Shown here: positions 8,393 to 15,157 of the stretch, in pieces | How positions within the stretch are numbered: position 1 is the first letter of the stretch | Layout of the letters: the number at the start of each line of letters is the position of its first letter | From: UBA6016 sp041915365 | GTDB taxonomy: Bacteria > Campylobacterota > Campylobacteria > Campylobacterales > UBA6016 | Assembly (NCBI GenBank): GCA_041915365.1 | Contig: JAYSBP010000001.1 | Coordinates: 124,001-188,000, forward strand | DNA: 64,000 bases | Direction of reading: 5' to 3' | The notes under the pieces: model-generated | Database searches by the model: none | The model's input: the letters and a program-made list of their open reading frames with translations, nothing else | Told to the model about the DNA's origin: nothing | Translations under genes and position numbers: made by a program

Positions 8393-9229
8393 ATGAATAG
8401 AAGAACTTTTTTGGGTGTTACCCTTATGGCTATAGAATCTTTATATGGAGATACGACAATGAGACAACCAGCTATGTTTTGCGCGCACGGTTCACCGATG
8501 AATATGCTAAGCGAAAACGACTATACAAAAGCTATGAAATCGCTATCGGCAAAACTCAAAAAGCCAAAAGCGGCTTTGATAATCTCGGCCCACTGGGTGA
8601 CAAATGGGCTTTTCATATCGACTGCACCGACGCAAAGCACGATATATGATTTTTATGGTTTTCCAAAAGAGCTTTACAACGTCCGCTATCCGGCAAGCGG
8701 TGAGCCAAAAATAGCAAAACACATAATATCAAAGCTTGCAAAATTCGGAGCGAAAGAGGATGATAAAAGAGGTCTAGATCACGGCGGATGGGGCGTAATG
8801 AAGTTTTTGTATCCAAATGCAGATATTCCGACGTTTCAGATGAGCATTAACAAAAATATGAGCCCAAGAGAACACTTCGAGCTGGCCGAACATATCGCTC
8901 ATCTAAGAGATGAAGGGGTGATGATAATAGGTAGCGGCGACATAGTACATAATCTATGGGAGATAAAGCAAAACCCAAATGCAAAACCTGCGGAATGGGC
9001 GGTGGAGTTTGAATCAAAAATAAAAGCGGCTCTTCTTGCCAAAGATTATGAAACGCTCATAAATTATCTGGATATAGGAGAGGCGGCAAAGCTATCTTGT
9101 CCGACAAACGAGCATTATATCCCGCTTTTGTACATTGCGGCGGTAACACAAAAAGAGGAGCTTGAATTTTACTATGAAGGGTTTGAGCATAGCACTATAA
9201 GCCTCAGCTCTTTTGGGACAAAACCATGA
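8393..9229 (+). CDS. Extradiol ring-cleavage dioxygenase, LigB/DODA (YgiD) family
   Basis: A 278-residue class III extradiol dioxygenase of the 4,5-DOPA dioxygenase (YgiD) group, which opens catechol-type rings using one metal ion. Metal-site histidines are visible in AHGSP (His32), ISAHW (His67) and GSGDIVHN. The protein is about 20 residues longer at its N-terminus than typical YgiD. The extension begins NRRTFLG followed by a short hydrophobic run, like a twin-arginine export signal. An internal ATG at 8459 would give the conventional cytoplasmic form. The true substrate cannot be read from sequence; the MarR neighbour suggests a catechol or quinone. Confidence 0.88.
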   Translation: MNRRTFLGVTLMAIESLYGDTTMRQPAMFCAHGSPMNMLSENDYTKAMKSLSAKLKKPKAALIISAHWVTNGLFISTAPTQSTIYDFYGFPKELYNVRYPASGEPKIAKHIISKLAKFGAKEDDKRGLDHGGWGVMKFLYPNADIPTFQMSINKNMSPREHFELAEHIAHLRDEGVMIIGSGDIVHNLWEIKQNPNAKPAEWAVEFESKIKAALLAKDYETLINYLDIGEAAKLSCPTNEHYIPLLYIAAVTQKEELEFYYEGFEHSTISLSSFGTKP

Positions 9230-9296
9230 CGAAAGGAGGAAAATAATAATTTCGCCTCGTAATCAACAAAAAAACAAAAACAACAAAGGATTTAAA

Positions 9297-9857
9297 ATGA
9301 AAAAAATCGCACTAACTTCGCTACTTTTGGCTTCAATGGCATTTGCCGCTCCATACAATGTAGATGCGGCGCATACCGCAGTAGGATTCAAAATCAAACA
9401 CATGATGGTCTCTTCTACAAACGGTAAGTTCAAAAACTTTAGCGGTACTTTTGAATATGACGAAAAAACAAAAACGGTATCAAACGTCAAAGGTAAAATC
9501 ATCGTAGATTCGATAGATACGGACAATGCAGATAGAGATAAGCACCTAAAGTCACCTGATTTTTTTGATAGCGCAAAATATACGGACATTACATTCGTAT
9601 CAAAAAGCATCAAAGGCAACAAAATCACAGGCGATCTAACAATCAAAGGCATAACAAAAACAGTGACTCTAAACTATGAGTTCGGCGGTGCGACTGTAAA
9701 CCCTTGGGGTCAAAAAGTTGCAGGCTTTTCTATTAGCGGCACAATCGACAGAAAAGACTTCGGACTTACTTGGAACAAAGCTCTTGATATGGGTGGCGTA
9801 GCGGTAGCAAACGAAGTAAAAATATCTGTTGACATAGAAGGCGCTGCGGCAAAATAA
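9297..9857 (+). CDS. YceI-family periplasmic protein
   Basis: A 186-residue YceI protein with a clear Sec signal peptide (residues 1-17, ending SMAFA before APYNVD). YceI proteins are lipocalin-like barrels that bind isoprenoid quinones or other amphiphiles and are often induced by stress. The family pattern is present: DAAHTAVGFKIKHMM at the start, SIDTDNADRDKHLKSPDFFD in the middle and KDFGLTWNKALDMGGVAV near the end. The ATG at 9297 is preferred because AAAGGA sits 6 bases before it and the signal peptide begins there. The frame is open further upstream to 9213, but that stretch is not signal-like. Its place in the MarR cassette fits a quinone or lipid stress role. Confidence 0.92.
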   Translation: MKKIALTSLLLASMAFAAPYNVDAAHTAVGFKIKHMMVSSTNGKFKNFSGTFEYDEKTKTVSNVKGKIIVDSIDTDNADRDKHLKSPDFFDSAKYTDITFVSKSIKGNKITGDLTIKGITKTVTLNYEFGGATVNPWGQKVAGFSISGTIDRKDFGLTWNKALDMGGVAVANEVKISVDIEGAAAK

Positions 9858-9872
9858 TTTTGGAGGAATAAG

Positions 9873-10571
9873 ATGGAAATCAAAGTTGAACGCTCATATG
9901 ACAGGGGCTTTTCAGATCTTGGGTGGCTACGAAGCGGCTTTAGCTTTAGCTTTGCCGAGTACCTAAATAGAAACAAAATGGGCTTTGGAGCTCTAAGAGT
10001 GTTCAACGACGACTCCATTGCGCCGCAAAAAGGATTTGGCATGCACCCGCATGCCGAGATGGAAATAGTAACCGTACTGCTAAAAGGCTCCATAGCCCAT
10101 GAAGATAGCATGGGGCATAAAAGCGTGCTTAGTGCCCCATCAGTTCAAAAAATGTCAGCTGGAACGGGCATATTTCACTCTGAGTTTAATGCCTCCGCAG
10201 ACGAGGAATTAAAGCTTTTTCAAATATGGCTACACCCTCACACAAAAGGGCTAACTCCGGTTTATGAACAAAGAGAGATAACAAAAGAAGATTTTACGAA
10301 TAAATTTTTCACGATAGTGTCACCTGAGCCTCAAAATAATGAGATAAAAATTTTTCAAAATACCAAAATATCAAGAGGATATTGGGATAAACAAGCTACA
10401 ATCAATTACGAGCTATCAGTCGGCACAGGTGTGTTTTTGTTTGTCACAAGCGGCATAGCTACAGTCGGCGGCAAAAATATCTTTGAGCGTGACTCTGCGC
10501 AGATAACAGGTGAAAAAACAATAGAAATAGAACTTGTCAAGGATAGCGAGATACTAATCATAGAGGTTTGA
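9873..10571 (+). CDS. Pirin-family cupin (YhhW-like)
   Basis: A 232-residue bicupin of the pirin family. The metal-binding set His58, His60, His102 and Glu104 (GMHPHAEME and GIFHSEFN) matches that of E. coli YhhW, which has quercetin 2,3-dioxygenase activity in vitro. An enzymatic role on flavonoid-like or other enol substrates is therefore possible, though many pirins are regulatory. The C-terminal cupin half is conserved in length but lacks obvious metal ligands, as usual. It lies 15 bases after yceI and its stop overlaps the next start, so it is part of the MarR cassette. Confidence 0.92.
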   Translation: MEIKVERSYDRGFSDLGWLRSGFSFSFAEYLNRNKMGFGALRVFNDDSIAPQKGFGMHPHAEMEIVTVLLKGSIAHEDSMGHKSVLSAPSVQKMSAGTGIFHSEFNASADEELKLFQIWLHPHTKGLTPVYEQREITKEDFTNKFFTIVSPEPQNNEIKIFQNTKISRGYWDKQATINYELSVGTGVFLFVTSGIATVGGKNIFERDSAQITGEKTIEIELVKDSEILIIEV

Positions 10572-11188
10572 GCTTGATAGAGAACAAACAGAGATTTGAC
10601 GCTGCGGCAAATGAATGGGACAAAAGCCAGACAAAAATCAATATGGCGACTAAGATAACGTCCCAAATAATAAAAAACATTCCACTTCAAAATCATCACA
10701 ACGTAATGGACTTTGGGTGCGGTACCGGCCTCGTAGGGCTAAATATCGCACCGCTTGTCGCTAAACTGGTAGGTGCGGACCTTTCGACCGAGATGCTTAG
10801 AAACTTCAAAGCAAAAGCCGAAGCTCAACAACTAGCAAATGTGGATACTATAGAGCTATCAGTCGACTCACATCTTGGGGACAGCGAATATGACGCAGTA
10901 GTGAGCGCCATGACGGTACATCACATAGAAAAACCAAATGAGCTTTTCAGCAAATTTGCAAGCGCAATAAAAAGCGGCGGATACCTAGGGGTGGCCGACC
11001 TCGCAAAAGAAGACGGCACTTTCCACTCCGACAATACCGGTGTATATCACTATGGATTTAGCCAAGATGAATTCGAAGGATTTTTCACAAACAACGGATT
11101 TGAAAAACCAAAAATAACAGTGGCGCACACGATAGATAAAGGCCAAAAAAGCTTTGATATCTTGTTTTGCTACGCCAAAAAAATATAA
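10568..11188 (+). CDS. Class I SAM-dependent methyltransferase
   Basis: A 206-residue methyltransferase of the class I Rossmann type. Motif I is VMDFGCGTGLVGLNIA near residue 47 and the acidic ribose-binding position is in GADLSTEML. VSAMTVHHIEKP near residue 113 corresponds to the post-I motif region. The substrate is not evident; UbiE/small-molecule-like O- or C-methyltransferases look similar. The start is TTG, overlapping the pirin stop (TTGA), so translation is coupled. Co-transcription with aromatic-ring enzymes suggests a small-molecule acceptor, which is inference only. Confidence 0.85.
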   Translation: MSLIENKQRFDAAANEWDKSQTKINMATKITSQIIKNIPLQNHHNVMDFGCGTGLVGLNIAPLVAKLVGADLSTEMLRNFKAKAEAQQLANVDTIELSVDSHLGDSEYDAVVSAMTVHHIEKPNELFSKFASAIKSGGYLGVADLAKEDGTFHSDNTGVYHYGFSQDEFEGFFTNNGFEKPKITVAHTIDKGQKSFDILFCYAKKI

Positions 11189-11203
11189 TCAGGAAACTAT
11201 AAA

Positions 11204-11542
11204 ATGAGCGATACACTACCAAACTGCCCAAAATGCAACTCGGAATACACATATGAAGACGGCGCCCTGCTCGTCTGCCCTGAGTGTGCGCACGAGTGGA
11301 GCAAAGACGCCACAGCCGAGAGCGATGAGCTAATAGTCAAAGACGCGAACGGCAATGTGCTAAAAGAAGGTGATATGGTCACAGTCATCAAAGACCTAAA
11401 AGTAAAAGGCTCTTCAAGCGCTATCAAAATAGGCACAAAAATCAAAATAATGCGCCTAACCGAGGGTGACCACAACATCGACTGCAAAGTGGACGGTATC
11501 GGGGCTATGGGATTAAAATCCGAGTTTGTGAAAAAGGTATAA
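11204..11542 (+). CDS. yjdM: YjdM/PhnA-family zinc-ribbon protein
   Basis: A 112-residue protein with an N-terminal zinc ribbon (CPKCNSEYTYEDGALLVCPEC, first Cys near residue 8) and the C-terminal PhnA/YjdM barrel (VKDANGNVLKEGDMVTVIKDLKVKG onward). Although historically named PhnA, this family is not a phosphonoacetate hydrolase and its function is not settled. It lies 16 bases after the methyltransferase and ends the MarR-led cassette, just before a strong hairpin. Confidence 0.9.
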   Translation: MSDTLPNCPKCNSEYTYEDGALLVCPECAHEWSKDATAESDELIVKDANGNVLKEGDMVTVIKDLKVKGSSSAIKIGTKIKIMRLTEGDHNIDCKVDGIGAMGLKSEFVKKV

Positions 11543-11550
11543 TAGTTGCG

Positions 11551-11583
11551 TAGTTAGCAACTTTGCATCAAAGTTGCTAACTA
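11551..11583. terminator. Bidirectional hairpin terminator, 15-bp perfect stem
   Basis: TAGTTAGCAACTTTG (11551-11565) and its exact reverse complement (11569-11583) enclose a 3-base loop. The hairpin fills the gap between the convergent yjdM and secreted-protein genes, touching the 3' end of the latter. It has no U-run of consequence on either side, so it may act as a barrier or rely on Rho. It is the strongest inverted repeat seen in the window. Confidence 0.75.
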
Positions 11584-11584
11584 G

Positions 11585-12160
11585 CTAGTTCACACCCATC
11601 ATCTGAAGCGTTATATTGCTCGGCTTTAGCTTGCTATTTTGAGGATTTACGCTGAGGCTATCAAAAATTTTGTTTTTCTTTGAGAGCGAATTATCTACTT
11701 TTACCCTTATGGGTGTATTTGCTACCGTATCCAAAAATAGTTCCAAACTGCCGTTATTCACACGGTACGAATAGTATAGTAGCTCGGGAGCAAAATCTCG
11801 ACAGCTAGGCTCGTCGCAATACACCTTCAAAGCGCCGCTTTCGCCAAGTGTTATCATCTTTTGGATTGGCGCATATCGTCTCTTTTTGCCGAAAAACTCC
11901 ATCGTGCCGCCGCCGATGGATACGGATAGCCGAGAGAGCCGCCCATACTCCGATAGATTTATCCCTTTTTGCGACTCAAATATATTATCGGGGATTGCGT
12001 TTTTCTCATCTTCGCTCTTTGCGGCTAGTCTGGTCTGCGCAGACGCTTTGCCGTCATCCACATACTCCCATTTGCCGCTTTGAGGGTTTAGTTGCGGGAG
12101 TGGGAGTGTATCCGCAAAAGCAAAACTTGTTATAAATAGTAAGCTAACTATTTTTATCAT
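11585..12160 (-). CDS. Secreted protein of unknown function
   Basis: An exported protein of about 191 residues. A Sec signal peptide begins at the chosen start (MIKIVSLLFITSFAFA, cleavage after AFA). The mature part is polar, with a Pro/Gln-rich start, two Cys close together (VYCDEPSCRDF) that could form a disulfide in the periplasm, and a tail ending LQMMGVN. No known domain was recognised. Starts further upstream (ATG at 12193, TTG at 12199) would add a charged leader before the signal; none has a good ribosome site. It is convergent with yjdM. Confidence 0.75.
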   Translation of the reverse strand: MIKIVSLLFITSFAFADTLPLPQLNPQSGKWEYVDDGKASAQTRLAAKSEDEKNAIPDNIFESQKGINLSEYGRLSRLSVSIGGGTMEFFGKKRRYAPIQKMITLGESGALKVYCDEPSCRDFAPELLYYSYRVNNGSLELFLDTVANTPIRVKVDNSLSKKNKIFDSLSVNPQNSKLKPSNITLQMMGVN

Positions 12161-12217
12161 GTTTGCCATATCTGCAACATTACAATTTCTCATCTTCAAA
12201 AACCGTTTCTGTATTTA

Positions 12218-13126
12218 TTAATTTGGAAGCTTTATGGATTTTCTATCTATCCTAGCAACCTCTCCATCTGCATTAGCTTTCACAACAACGGTATCTCCTT
12301 CATCTTCTATAATTCTACCGTCAAGCCACCATCCTGGAACGCCTACCTCATCTCCAACACCGACAATACATGGAAAAATTTTTTTATGTATTGTCGCTAT
12401 CCAGTTATCAACCATCTCTTTCGGATAGTCTTTATCCTCGCCAATAATAGACAATAATAATTTTTCCTCTTCTTCATAATCGGAAATATTGTGTTTATTA
12501 AAAAGTACTGCCATACATCCTCTTGACACAGCCTTACTATATGGGTCCATCTCTACATTATCGCTCATATTATGAACGACATATTGCTTAAAGCCTTCAT
12601 TATATGCAAGTGCAAGCTCGACATACCACTGTTGCACACCCAATTTTTTCAAAGCGCTATTATTGGCAGGATTTAACTTGTCAAAATAAATTCTGTATGT
12701 ATCGCCATACTTCTCCACTCTGCCATGTGTGTAAGAATTCATAAGTGCATCAACTGTTCTACCCGGAAAACCTCGTAGTTCGGTATTGTGCGTTCCGACT
12801 TTTATGTATCTATCATAAACAAAAAATCCACCAGCCAATACAACACAAGCTATCGCCAAGAATAGTATGAATTTAATACCTCTTTGTGCAAAATATTCTT
12901 TAGTTTCATTTTTAGTTTTTTTATTATTTTCTTCATTCTGCACCATAGATAATACTTCTAATTGCGTACCACAATTAGTGCAAATTTTTGCTTCTTTATC
13001 ATTCTCAAAGCCGCATTTTTGACAAGAAAAAGATTTTATGATTTCACCCTCAAGCTTGCCACCGCAACCAACACAAAATTTACTTTCATCACTATTTTCA
13101 AGGTTACAATTTTTGCAAATTTTCAT
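12218..13126 (-). CDS. Membrane-anchored double zinc-ribbon protein with C-terminal beta domain
   Basis: A 302-residue protein. Two zinc ribbons lie at the N-terminus (CKNCNLENSDESKFCVGCG near residues 3-21 and CQKCGFENDKEAKICTNCG near 35-53). A charged linker follows, then one hydrophobic helix at about residues 87-107. The C-terminal 190 residues probably lie outside the membrane and end in a segment (GVGDEVGVPGWWLDGRIIE, then VVVKANADGEVARID) that resembles an SH3-like or Tudor-like barrel. The protein was not recognised as a named family. It starts right at the stop of the next upstream gene (13126), so the two zinc-ribbon genes form a pair. Base composition here looks AT-richer than the flanks. 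Confidence 0.78.
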   Translation of the reverse strand: MKICKNCNLENSDESKFCVGCGGKLEGEIIKSFSCQKCGFENDKEAKICTNCGTQLEVLSMVQNEENNKKTKNETKEYFAQRGIKFILFLAIACVVLAGGFFVYDRYIKVGTHNTELRGFPGRTVDALMNSYTHGRVEKYGDTYRIYFDKLNPANNSALKKLGVQQWYVELALAYNEGFKQYVVHNMSDNVEMDPYSKAVSRGCMAVLFNKHNISDYEEEEKLLLSIIGEDKDYPKEMVDNWIATIHKKIFPCIVGVGDEVGVPGWWLDGRIIEDEGDTVVVKANADGEVARIDRKSIKLPN

Positions 13127-14085
13127 TATTTCGCCACCTCTAACGATTTAAACTCAGCAATACGATCTTTCGTTGCGGATATAAGTGCATCCACATAGCC
13201 CCCGCTCCCCTTATCGTAACCGCTTTTGAAAGCCGAGTTATCACGATCAGCTATCCATTCCTTTTGTAATTCAACTAACCTACTGCGTTTTTCGTCCGGT
13301 AATTTGCTCATTAACTTACGATACTCTAGCAATAATTCATTTTCAATAGCTCTGTAGTCTGCGTAGCTTTCAATCAATAGATTATATTCTTCAGATGAGA
13401 TTTTGGCTGTATTTTGATTGAATTGATTTGTTAGTTTTCTAGCTTCAGCTTCAGCCTGGTCTGCATCTATATTCGCCCTAGCCTCGTCTTTTGAATCATT
13501 GGTGCCGATAGTATTATTTTCAGCACGATGATCACTTGGCACATAAGTCGTATTTTTTTCTTCAGCTTTTAATGTGAAATTATTAGATGCAGCATCAACC
13601 AACAAGACTGCTGTGTACACAACAATCAAACAATAAGAAACGAAAAATATTGCACCAAATATATCCCAATATTTTTGCCTCATTAAAAAATCATCTATAT
13701 ATTTACCACTCTTGCCTCTAACCGCCCAACTCCTAGCCTTTAGCCCTAAATAGATCGAAATAAAAATTTGCAAGCAGCACGCAATCAAGGCTCCAAATAG
13801 CCAATAATTTTCCAGTTTGACAAATATATTTATAGACATACCTGCGCACACTGAAGCAATCAACGACCATACCCAAACCATTCTTGTGTTAAAAAAAATA
13901 CCCCACAAAAATCCAATGCCACAAGCACCCCAACTAAACTTTTGTATCTTTATATTGGCATCGCTTTGCTCGTTTAGATTTTCCTGTTTTACTTGCGGGT
14001 CTATATGTTTTGAAAGCTTTTTGCCACAAGATTTACAAAATTGAGCACTAACGATATTCTCGGCTCCACATTCACCGCAATACAT
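13126..14085 (-). CDS. Multi-pass membrane zinc-ribbon protein with LprI-like C-terminus
   Basis: A 319-residue protein: one zinc ribbon (CGECGAENIVSAQFCKSCG, residues 3-21), about four membrane helices between residues 50 and 175 with an aromatic-rich start resembling DUF2628 proteins, an acidic linker, and a helical C-terminus (about 215-300). The pattern LPDEKRSRLVELQKEWIADRD resembles the lysozyme-inhibitor LprI/DUF1311 domain, which is normally periplasmic. The usual LprI cysteines are missing. It overlaps the downstream zinc-ribbon gene by 1 base. Function is unknown; a cytosolic metal ribbon linked to an envelope domain suggests sensing across the membrane. Confidence 0.78.
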   Translation of the reverse strand: MYCGECGAENIVSAQFCKSCGKKLSKHIDPQVKQENLNEQSDANIKIQKFSWGACGIGFLWGIFFNTRMVWVWSLIASVCAGMSINIFVKLENYWLFGALIACCLQIFISIYLGLKARSWAVRGKSGKYIDDFLMRQKYWDIFGAIFFVSYCLIVVYTAVLLVDAASNNFTLKAEEKNTTYVPSDHRAENNTIGTNDSKDEARANIDADQAEAEARKLTNQFNQNTAKISSEEYNLLIESYADYRAIENELLLEYRKLMSKLPDEKRSRLVELQKEWIADRDNSAFKSGYDKGSGGYVDALISATKDRIAEFKSLEVAK

Positions 14086-14164
14086 ACATCATCCGCCTTT
14101 CTATAAAAATTATATTTTTTGCAACTTTCTTTTATTGGAACCCGTAAATCTCTTGCCCTTAGCC

Positions 14165-14728
14165 TCAGTTGCAATCTTTGTTTTTGAAAAAAGCTATAAT
14201 CTCATTCATATCCTCTTCTGCAAGATACAAAAAGTTACCACGCCTTAATTTTTTACAAGCATCTTTCACATCCTCACTTTTAAATGTAGGCGAAAGCCTT
14301 ATTAATTGTTCCTGTTCTCTTTTGATTCCATTTATTTTTTCATCAAGTATTTTACACTCACCGTTTTCGCTACCCACTAGCTGAATCAAATCCTGACATC
14401 TGCTATGCAAAAGCCAATAGCTATTGGCAATCGTATAATCAACCCTTGAGTCATAGTCCCTATAAGCTAGAAATATGGACACCGAAAATCCAAAAGCAAG
14501 CAATGACATAAAAGATGATACACCTGATGCACACGCAAGCTTTTCAAAATCTTTTAGCGAAAAAAGGACGCTTAGTAGCGTCGTAGCAACAACTATAATG
14601 TTTATAAGATAGGCAATTCTCCTGCTTCGCTCATTTTGTTTTTTAATTCTTTTGACCGATGAAAACATTACTTGGCTATTAAAAATACACTCATTTCTAA
14701 TATTTTTAAGTTGCTCTACATAATTCAC
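14165..14728 (-). CDS. SLATT-domain membrane protein (possible pore-forming effector)
   Basis: A 187-residue protein with a basic N-terminal helix, two adjacent membrane helices (about residues 38-58 and 67-90) ending in LAYRDYDSRV, and a helical cytosolic tail. This is the layout of SLATT proteins, two-helix effectors proposed to form pores in nucleotide-triggered and other anti-phage systems. No SMODS or SLOG partner is seen beside it. The start is GTG at 14728: AAGGA lies 7 bases before it, and a TATATT -10 box on the minus strand spans 14760-14755, preceded by a run of six G. It is divergent from an XRE regulator. The family call is from layout, not alignment. Confidence 0.68.
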   Translation of the reverse strand: MNYVEQLKNIRNECIFNSQVMFSSVKRIKKQNERSRRIAYLINIIVVATTLLSVLFSLKDFEKLACASGVSSFMSLLAFGFSVSIFLAYRDYDSRVDYTIANSYWLLHSRCQDLIQLVGSENGECKILDEKINGIKREQEQLIRLSPTFKSEDVKDACKKLRRGNFLYLAEEDMNEIIAFFKNKDCN

Positions 14729-14754
14729 CGCTAATTCCTTTATTCTTTTTCAAA

Positions 14755-14769
14755 AATATACTACCCCCC
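14755..14769 (-). promoter_or_regulatory. Probable promoter of the SLATT gene with a G6 tract
   Basis: On the minus strand a TATATT -10 box (14760-14755) is preceded 3 bases upstream by six G (14769-14764) and then by a T-rich -35 region, as in many Campylobacter promoters. The predicted leader to the GTG start is about 20 bases and includes AAGGA. The G6 run lies in the promoter spacer, where slippage would alter spacing, but six is short for a phase-variable tract. Confidence 0.5.
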
Positions 14770-14810
14770 AGCACTAAAAAACCACTTAACAATTTTTTAC
14801 GAAATGGTCA

Positions 14811-14881
14811 TACTCTATTATAATAGATTGAGAAATCTACTCTATCAAACTAAACTTTAAAAAATCTATAATGATAGAGTA
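14811..14881. promoter_or_regulatory. Operator repeats between the SLATT and XRE genes
   Basis: Three copies of one motif lie here: TACTCTAT at 14811-14818, TACTCTATCA at 14838-14847, and its exact reverse complement TGATAGAGTA at 14872-14881. The first two are 27 bases apart in direct orientation and the third is inverted. TATAAT at 14867-14872 overlaps the third copy and is the likely -10 box for the XRE gene. The layout fits binding by the XRE protein, with repression of its own gene and possibly of the divergent SLATT gene. Confidence 0.7.
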
Positions 14882-14884
14882 TTG

Positions 14885-15157
14885 GTGAGCATAGAGTTTT
14901 GTGAAGAAGAGATAAAAGAGTTTCAAAGACTTATCGGTAGGAATGTCGCTAGGCTCAGACAAGAAAGAGGAATGAGTCAGCTAGAGCTATCTCTAGCTAT
15001 CGGCAACAAGTCGGTATCGCTTGTAGCGGGGGCAGAAGCTGGATACAATAATATCCGATTTAATACCGAACATCTTTACAAAATATCAAAGGTTTTGGGC
15101 GTGGAAATTAGGGAGTTTTTCACACAAACCCCTACTCCCTCGCATCTGCAAGCGTAA
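14885..15157 (+). CDS. XRE-family helix-turn-helix regulator
   Basis: A small single-domain DNA-binding protein of about 90 residues. The XRE helix-turn-helix runs from LIGRNVARLRQERGMSQLEL to the helix before GVEIREFF. The core is intact, but the usual Ser-Gln-Pro-X-Ile-Ser recognition sequence is replaced by NKSVSLVAGAEAG. The start is GTG at 14885 or TTG at 14882. Both lie only a few bases after the predicted transcription start, so the message would have almost no leader. Its 3' end overlaps the convergent comF by 26 bases. Divergence from the SLATT gene with shared operators suggests that it controls that gene. Confidence 0.82.
   Translation: MSIEFCEEEIKEFQRLIGRNVARLRQERGMSQLELSLAIGNKSVSLVAGAEAGYNNIRFNTEHLYKISKVLGVEIREFFTQTPTPSHLQA

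Noticed and set aside
12218..15157. Prophage remnant or integrated element with att sites
   Set aside because: No integrase, transposase, tRNA or flanking direct repeat was found; only composition and gene content hint at transfer.
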